Below are positions 58,010 to 64,000 of a DNA stretch of 64,000 bases, piece after piece. Under the pieces are notes generated by a model that was not told the origin of the DNA, did no database searches, and worked only from the letters and a program-made list of their open reading frames with translations. The DNA is from Rosa chinensis (lineage: Eukaryota; Streptophyta; Magnoliopsida; Rosales; Rosaceae): contig NC_037092.1 of NCBI RefSeq assembly GCF_002994745.2, positions 17,847,501 through 17,911,500 of the forward strand, written 5' to 3'. The translations under genes and the position numbers were made by a program. Within the stretch, counting starts at the first letter, position 1. Every line of letters begins with the position of its first letter.

Positions 58010-58940
58010 AATGTGAATGATAGGTTCTATTTTAGTGTAAATATGTCATTAGAAAAAAGTTCCTAGTGAACTCTACTTGTTCATTATTAGCTACTTAGTA
58101 CTTTTTTGTTAGTATAAGACATGTTAATACTTAGCTAACTTTCAATTTCAATGTGAATGATATATAGCTTCAATTTTAGTGTGAATATGTTATTAGGGAA
58201 AGATTCCCCGTTGAACTTTACTATTGGCTACTTAGTACTTACTTGTTTGTGAAAGACACTAGCTTATTTTAAGTTTCAATGGATGATGGCTTCTATTTTA
58301 GTGTGAATATGCCATTTGGGAAAGGTCTCTAGTAAACTTTACTGGCTCATTATTAGCTACTTAGTACTTATTGTTCGTGTAAGACATGCTAGCTAACTTT
58401 AAATTTCAGTATGGATGATGACTTCTATTTTAGTGTAATTATGTCATTAGGAAAAGGTCCCCAGTGAACTTTACTAGTTCATTATTGGCTACTTTGTACT
58501 TATTTGTTACTGTAAGATAATGAGGATGATGACTTCTAATTTAGTGTAATTATGCCATTAGAAAAAGATCCTCAGTAAACTTGACCAGCTCATCATTAGC
58601 TACTTAATACTTACTTGTTCGTGCAAGACATGTTAGCTCTTTCAGTTTCAGTAGATGATGACTTCTATTTAAGTGTGAATATGCCATTAGGTAAAGGTCT
58701 CCAGTGAACTCTACTAGTTCATCATTGGCTACTTAATACTTATTTGTTACTGAAAGACATGTTAGCTGACTTTAAATTTCAGTGTGGATGATGATTTCTA
58801 TTTCAGTGTAAATATGTCATTAGGGAAAAGTCCCCAGTAAACTTTACTGGCTCATTATTAGCTACTTATTACTTATTTGTTTGTGTAGGACATGTTATAT
58901 GACTTTAATGTTAATGTGGACGATAACTTCTATTTTACAC
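58010..58940 (+). repeat. About eight tandem copies of a 110-135 bp unit inside the Mutator-like element
   Basis: Each unit contains CTTCTATTTTAGTGT, AATATGTCATTAGG, AAAGGTCCCCAGTGAAC, TTTACTAGTTCATTATT, GGCTACTTAGTACTTATTTG and AAGACATGTTAGCT in that order. Copies differ by 10-20% by eye, and their lengths vary. Confidence 0.85.
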
Positions 58941-59499
58941 CTTCTTTAATTGCACTTTTTCTTTTATTATTGCTGTGTTATACACTTATTGTTCATTGAA
59001 TTTCTACATAGTATTAATAACATTATGATTGTTTTTTCATGTAAAAATAAACAAACAGCTGTATTAATGAAGTCTCACTTGACCTTTAAGAAACACTTCC
59101 TATTGTTGCATTTGGATGCGACAATATTAAATTATCGAGAAATTTTGAAATGATGGAATCTAGAATTTTATCAATTCAATTTATTAATGATATTTTCTTA
59201 CCTCTTCAATTACCAGATTTCATAGGTTTTAATTACGATTTCAATACATTTTCTTTCCATTTTTGTGGATCCAATTTAATTTTTGACTTTTCTAATTAAC
59301 TTGTTAGTGTAAGGTAAACTAATCTTCCATTAATTTTATTAAATTCATTTATTAAAAGAGTTGAATATTACTTCAATTTACCAAATTTGATGAGTTATAA
59401 TTAAGATATTAATATATTTTCTTTCCATTTTTGTGGAATCAATTTTAAATTTGACTTTTTTTTTAATCAATTTTTTTTTTAAATTTTGTGGGTTAGAAT

Positions 59500-59505
59500 T
59501 ATGAC

Positions 59506-59544
<39 letters not shown>

Positions 59545-59760
59545 CCATATTAATTCTACATCGAATATATATTTATAAATTTCGGTACGAATTATATATA
59601 TATATAATATAATTATATATATATATATATGTTTGTGAATATATATATATATATATTTATACACACAAACACATATTTGTATATAATTTTTTTTTGACGA
59701 ATTATATATATATATATATATATTCACAAACATATATATATAATTATATATATAACGAAA
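59500..59760. repeat. TA/AT microsatellites in the right arm of the Mutator-like element
   Basis: Long runs of AT dinucleotides alternate with AATTATAT blocks and can fold back on themselves. Similar runs sit in the left arm at 57553-57620. Confidence 0.85.
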
Positions 59761-60034
59761 AAAAGAAAAAGAAAAAAAAATCAAAATAATATATTTTATT
59801 TTTAGATAAAAACCAAAATAATTTAGAGCCATTAGATTTTGGAAGGATAAGATAGTCTTTTTACTCAAGAATTACATGACATGATTTGGCAAATAGGTGA
59901 TGTGTGTAGGTGACATGGCATGACACCTAGGATTGAGGCCACAAATCTTAGGCCTCATTGAGGCCACAAATCATTTTTCTTTTGTTATTTTACTGACACT
60001 GATAATCAATGCTTATTACAACCATTCTCTACCG

Positions 60035-60249
60035 AGAAAATTGATAGAGCTGTTGCTTAAATAAGACCTCTTAAAACTCCTGATCGATTTTTTCAATCCT
60101 GTTGGAATACAGTTAAACATAATGTTTATAACTATGTCAACGCTTTTCAAACAGGATCTTCAATAGCTAACCTAAATATCACATTAATACCTAAAGTTAA
60201 ACCAGCAGAAACAGTTCAACACAATAGACCAATCAGTTTATGTGGTTAA
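60035..60249 (+). pseudogene. LINE (non-LTR) reverse transcriptase fragment
   Basis: Reading + from 60035: IRPLKTPDRFFQSCWNTVKH, then NYVNAFQTGSSIANLNITLIPK, then ETVQHNRPISLCG. This is the start of a plant L1-type reverse transcriptase domain (the family has PxGPDGF, then LIPKxxxP, then RPISL). The PGPDG core is decayed, a TAA interrupts upstream, and the frame ends with TAA at 60247-60249. Confidence 0.75.
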
Positions 60250-60878
60250 CTACAAAACTGTATTAAACAATGTTTTTGTGTGTGTAAAATTTGGTACTGC
60301 TTCAAGTGAACAAGTTGCTTGCTGTGGCCGGAAAAGACCATATAAACAATCAATTCTACCATTTTCAATCCGTTTAGTGATTTTATGCTTTCCACTACAG
60401 ACTCAACTAGTACGTTGACCTAAAAATCATTTCTCTCATCACCTCTCTCTGCGGGTTTATATTGTGTTCTATATGTTCCAATGAACTTACTAATGACAGT
60501 AAAAAACTACATTGCTACGCTGCAGTTCGGTTGTGTAGCCCAAACTTGAATGCAAATCTCGTTTGCTACGAGGGTCATAACTACCTCTATGGGATGTTCA
60601 GGTACATTTGGTCCGCCGCTGAATCTCTTAGCAACAGATTTAAAATGCATCTACTAGCTAGTGACTAGTGACTACTAGATTGAGATACTTGATAAGCTGA
60701 GCTCTCTAGGAATTTCTATAAATTAAGTAAATGTCAGATGTTACAGAAGGAGGTACTGCCCCGCATTTTAAGAGAACACTGGATGGGTTGAAATTGTATT
60801 TATTATATATTTACTTATTTAGTTTAGTTGACTTGGCCTTTTAAGCTAAATGATAGGGGTTTAAGGCTGGAAAGGATA
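60250..60878. other. Stretch without recognisable gene
   Basis: An open frame at 60462-60668 (+) has no recognisable domain. The rest is AT-rich and unremarkable. Confidence 0.3.
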
Positions 60879-60883
60879 TAATG

Positions 60884-61235
60884 TGATAAAGTAATCTGGG
60901 GTTCACATCCAAAACCAATTGGCAATGGATGGAGTGGTCCAAACCCTTATAAACCCATAGGCAAGGTCCCATTTTTCCCATGTGGGATATATATATTCTC
61001 AACACGCCCCCGCACGTGTGGCGAATTTTCAAGCCATACACGTGGACAACTTGGGTGACGTGGAGCCCGTGTGGCCGTTTGGCATGCACACGTGGGTAAC
61101 CCGCTTTGATACCATGATAAAGTAATCTGGGGTTCACATCCAAAACCAATTGGCAATGGATGGAGTGGTCCAAACCCTTATAAACCCATAGGCAAGGTCC
61201 CATTTTTCCCATGTGGGATATATATATTCTCAACA
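60884..61235 (-). mobile_element. TRIM (terminal-repeat retrotransposon in miniature), 352 bp
   Basis: Two 121-bp LTRs, 60884-61004 and 61115-61235, appear identical by eye. On the minus strand they begin TGTTGAGAATATATATATCC and end ACTTTATCA. Directly after the 5' LTR on the minus strand is TGGTATCAAAGCGGG, matching the initiator-Met tRNA primer-binding site pattern. The other LTR is preceded by CGTGCGGGGGCG, a polypurine tract. A perfect duplication TAATG flanks it (60879-60883 and 61236-61240). Only about 110 bp lie between the LTRs and nothing is coded. Confidence 0.95.
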
Positions 61236-61347
61236 TAATGAACATTGTTTAATTTTGCTGGAAAAGATATAATGGGAGTTATTGTGTTTTTTCTTTTCTT
61301 TTAATAAAGAAAGAGATTAGCGGCCATATTAGCTCTTTGGAGGTGAT

Positions 61348-62775
61348 CGAACATACTTCTCATGTAGAAAGTTAGTTTCATTATTTTCTCACTCAAACTA
61401 TATGTCTAACATTAGATTCAAAAAAATCAAAGTTGAATCTGTGAAGCACGAAAAGTTATTTGGAAATTAACCAATGTTTTAAAACGCTGAGGCGTACCTG
61501 AGGTTTTTTCGGGAGAGCCTCACCAAGGCGTAAGCCTTGAGGCATAAGGTGTAAGCCTTACGATATAAAAGGTTTATGCATATATTTATATATATAGCAC
61601 ACTAATAATAGAGAAAATACTTATTCATTATCATTAATGAAAGGTTTGTGATGATTAATTGGTTATTATTGATTGAGAATGGTGATATAATTATATAATT
61701 AGTTATATTTATGAGATATATAGTTGTATACAAGTAGGAGATAAAAACTAGAATATATAGCTGTATAAGATAAAGAAGAAAACTAAAACATTTAAACTGT
61801 GGATTCAATTTGAAGAATAGTCCTTATCATCAGAAGATAAAGATAAGGACTTTGGTTTAACAAAACTCATAATAATTCATAATAAACCAAGATTCATTTT
61901 GTGAAGGAGAGACCTATGCTCCATCTTGCTTCTTGCTGCTTCTCATTATGTTTCCATATATCCCTGTACGTTAGTTTCAAGACCCGAGCTTTCCTCTCCC
62001 ATCTGTTCATCACCACAGTATATACCCCAAGTCGTGAAACCCACCCGAAGTTGTTTTCTTAGAACAACTCAAGACCATGAGTTTTGAAGTCAGGGAACAG
62101 AAGTTTGACAAAGAGAAGCTTGACAAACAGAAGTATAATAGCAGCTATGGGCCATTTTCATGAAACATCAGAGTTTAAGGTAACAGTTCTTAGGAATTCT
62201 AACAAAGAGAAGCTGTAAATCATAGTTGATTACTTGGAGATCCCTGACCAATATTCACAATAAAAGCATTTCGCATCTGGTCTGGACTCGGTTGAGAAAT
62301 TGGGAGAATTTGAAGATACAACAAGTCTATGAGAAATTGAAAAAAAAACAAAAAAAGTTTTCTAGGCGTTCACTTTTCACGCCTTCCGCCACGCCTTTTG
62401 CGCCTTCTACGCCTTGAGCAAAGCTTTTGGCGCCTCGTCGCCTCAGCAGTGAAACACACTCATTTTAATGGACCCCTCGCGCCTTTCACGCCTCAAGGCA
62501 CGCCTCAGGCGCGCCTTTTAAAACATTGAGATTAACTAAAGGTCGAAAAGTTAATTGATCATTCTCTATGACACAAACTGAGACATCCTATTGCCAGCTA
62601 CTTGGAACATGCAATCCACTTGGAGAAACTGAATGTAATGTGTCGATATAGTTGACATGAATATCATCTAAATCGCTCAGCCACACCATGAAGATGATTA
62701 TATTAGATCTTCCAAGAATATTATGAGACTTGAAAGATGTCAGAATCTCAGAACAAAGACAATGCAAGTGAGCAT
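61348..62775 (+). repeat. Segmental duplication, copy 2, interrupted by a TIR element
   Basis: 61348-61471 and 62529-62775 together match 56628-56997. The interruption is the element at 61472-62528. Further upstream parts of this copy appear displaced by the Mutator-like element, the LINE relic and the TRIM. Confidence 0.75.
61472..62528. mobile_element. TIR element with AGGCG-rich ends, probable hAT (8-bp target duplication)
   Basis: Ends are CAATGTTTTAAAACGC on the left and, as complement of the right end, CAATGTTTTAAAAGGCGCGCC. Both ends continue with runs such as GCCTTGAGGC and CGCCTCAGGC. Flanks AAATTAAC (61464-61471) and AGATTAAC (62529-62536) form an 8-bp duplication with one mismatch. 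The uninterrupted paralogous site is near 56745. Interior non-coding, 1057 bp. Confidence 0.75.
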
Positions 62776-62944
62776 GGGTACCGTCAAATGATCATGGGTA
62801 CCGTCAAATGATCGGACCTAATCTATGTATCACTGTGGTTTTACCACAAACTCTTTATCTACCCAGAGATGGTAGAGGGAGGATATGTAATGGTCCTTTC
62901 TGGCCTGAGTAATATTAATATATCGACATGAGTGTACAAGCTGC

Positions 62945-63454
62945 TCAGCAGCAATTACATCTTGAAGGAAAGGAGGAATAGAAGAAATTAAGCAAAAAAT
63001 CTTGTTCAGTAGCAGAAGCATGAGCAGCCAAAAGGTGTACTGCAACGTTAGCCTCCCTTCGTACATGAAGAACCCCTGAACACGAAATAAGCTCCATGTC
63101 GTCAGCAATGTCATCATACACTCTTCCTAGTAAAGAACTGTTCTGATCCCTTCGAGACAGGTTCTGCTGCAGGACCAAACAATTTGTTTCAAAAATAACG
63201 GGCTGCATGTTGTTTTCCAAAACAAAGTCCACTGCTGCCTTACAAGCTAAGAGTTCAACATGCTCAGCAGATTGCACATGAGTAACTATCATATCAGCTG
63301 CTTGTATGAAGTTGCCTCTAGAATCACGGATTAGGAATCCCACAGCTGCTTGCCCATTAGTTCTATGAAAAGCCCCATCAAAGTTCAATTTCAACCAACC
63401 TGGGGGAGGAGGTTGCCAACGAATAACTCTCCTTGTATGAGTACCACCCTGCAT
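62945..63454 (-). pseudogene. LINE-type C-terminal RNase H domain (RVT_3)
   Basis: WLKLNFDGAFHRTNGQAAVG gives the first catalytic Asp of RNase H. AEHVELLACKAAVDFVLENN carries the Glu, VIFETNCLVLQQNL stands where Asp is usual in DCxxLV (here Glu-Thr-Asn), and VRREANVAVHLLAAHA is the last block (the usual HVxRxxNxxAD Asp is replaced by His). RVT_3 domains end plant L1-type ORF2 proteins and also occur alone in the host genome. It lies in the same frame as the zf-RVT part to its right, separated by a single TGA at 63485-63487. Confidence 0.75.
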
Positions 63455-63484
63455 TTTGGAATTGTGGAAAACATTACTACTTAG

Positions 63485-64000
63485 TCACGTAGAACAGAGG
63501 ATTGCAACATCTATGGCCGAAGCTTCTTTCTTCTCCCATATACGAGTGTTTCTTTCTTTCCAAATACCCGATAGAAAAAATAGAAGTTTAGCAAATACAT
63601 TATTGGTAAGCTTCTCAGAGCAAAAATGTATCCAATTCAACACTTCCATTTGATCCAAAGTAACCTCAAAACAACACCTCCTTATGGCATCATTAGTCCT
63701 AAGAACCTCCCTAGAGAAGGGACAATTATGACATAAATGAATAATCGTTTCTGGTTCAGAATTACACAAAACACACACTTGAGAGTCCACTGCCACATTT
63801 TTAGAAGCTAGGCGGTCCATTGCAGGCAAAATTTTATGACAAATCTTCCATGCAGTCACTTTAGCTGAGCTTGGCATTTTGGCCTGCCAAATCTTTTTCC
63901 AAACCCGTTGCTTAGCCGCCACTGTTAGCATTGAAGTCACCCTCAAGTGCAAGAGGTACAAGTTATAGAATAGGAAATTAAGTAAGGATGTCGAACCCAC
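63485..64000 (-). pseudogene. LINE ORF2 zf-RVT region, running off the window
   Basis: VWKKIWQAKMPSSAKVTAWK, then CHKILPAMDRLASKNVAVDS, then CVLCNSEPETIIHLCHNCPF gives the CxxC...H...C zinc-binding pattern of zf-RVT, which links reverse transcriptase and RNase H in plant LINEs. The end (GIWKERNTRIWEKKEASA) is also typical. The upstream reverse transcriptase would lie beyond 64000. The frame ends at TGA 63485-63487. Confidence 0.8.

Larger units (their letters stand above)
57294..59979. mobile_element. Mutator-like TIR element, non-autonomous, 9-bp target-site duplication
   Basis: TTTTGTTAT occurs at 57285-57293 and 59980-59988. Long inverted ends of roughly 190 bp share GGCCTCAATGAGGCC, AAGATTTGTGGCCTCAATCC, CATGTCACCTA, and AAAAAGACTATCTTATCCTT. 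The duplicated host sequence at 56590 (CATATTTTTATTATATTGGC) shows what the site looked like before insertion. The interior has AT-rich ends and a tandem array but no transposase. Confidence 0.9.

Noticed and set aside
59479..59868. 129-codon minus-strand frame rich in Tyr and Ile
   Set aside because: It is a translation of AT dinucleotide runs in the Mutator-like element.

Overview
The window is plant nuclear DNA, from a eudicot and possibly a rosaceous species; that last point is only an impression from the receptor-kinase family and the retroelement types. Evidence: introns with GT/AG borders, an LRR receptor-like kinase gene, and CACTA, hAT, Mutator, Copia, Ty3-gypsy Tat, LINE and TRIM elements packed into AT-rich DNA with CT and TA microsatellites. 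There are no bacterial operons, tRNA or rRNA genes, or CRISPR arrays.

Layout. 1-3988: 3' half of a CACTA transposon (end of a TNP2-type transposase gene, a complete six-exon TNPA-like gene, a subterminal repeat array and the 3' terminus), abutting a fragment of a long LTR (3989-4980). 5009-5380 and 5756-6313: two small elements with perfect target-site duplications (Mutator-like 9 bp, hAT 8 bp). 7229-10769: the only clear host gene, a two-exon LRR receptor-like kinase resembling MIK2/At4g08850, with recent internal LRR duplications. 11258-12510: foldback MITE array and short tandem repeats. 12958-24479: a complete Ty3-gypsy Tat-lineage element (TSD ATAAT) with decayed gag-pol and an antisense three-exon gene downstream of pol. 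24485-27878: small repeats, no convincing gene.

27879-54096 is a nested stack. The base is a minus-strand Tat element, present as two partial copies around one LTR. An 8.2 kb non-coding LTR element (36536-44749, TSD GTGGT) sits in its protease. A second non-coding LTR element (45649-53845) sits in its gag, flanked by 216-bp direct copies of gag. Each of these two carries a 2.8-2.9 kb probable solo LTR of one family (41089-43891 and 49495-52375). A CACTA end carrying a gene-like fragment (54097-54887) and the 3' end of a Copia element (54888-56127) follow.

56130-62775 holds sequence resembling the kinase promoter and a duplicated segment. The second copy of that segment is split by a Mutator-like element (57294-59979), a LINE relic, a 352-bp TRIM with apparently identical LTRs (60884-61235), and a TIR element with an 8-bp TSD (61472-62528). 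The window ends in minus-strand LINE reverse-transcriptase C-terminal and RNase H sequence running off the edge.

Only the kinase, and possibly the CACTA TNPA-like gene, look intact. All boundaries, splice sites and percentages were read by eye.
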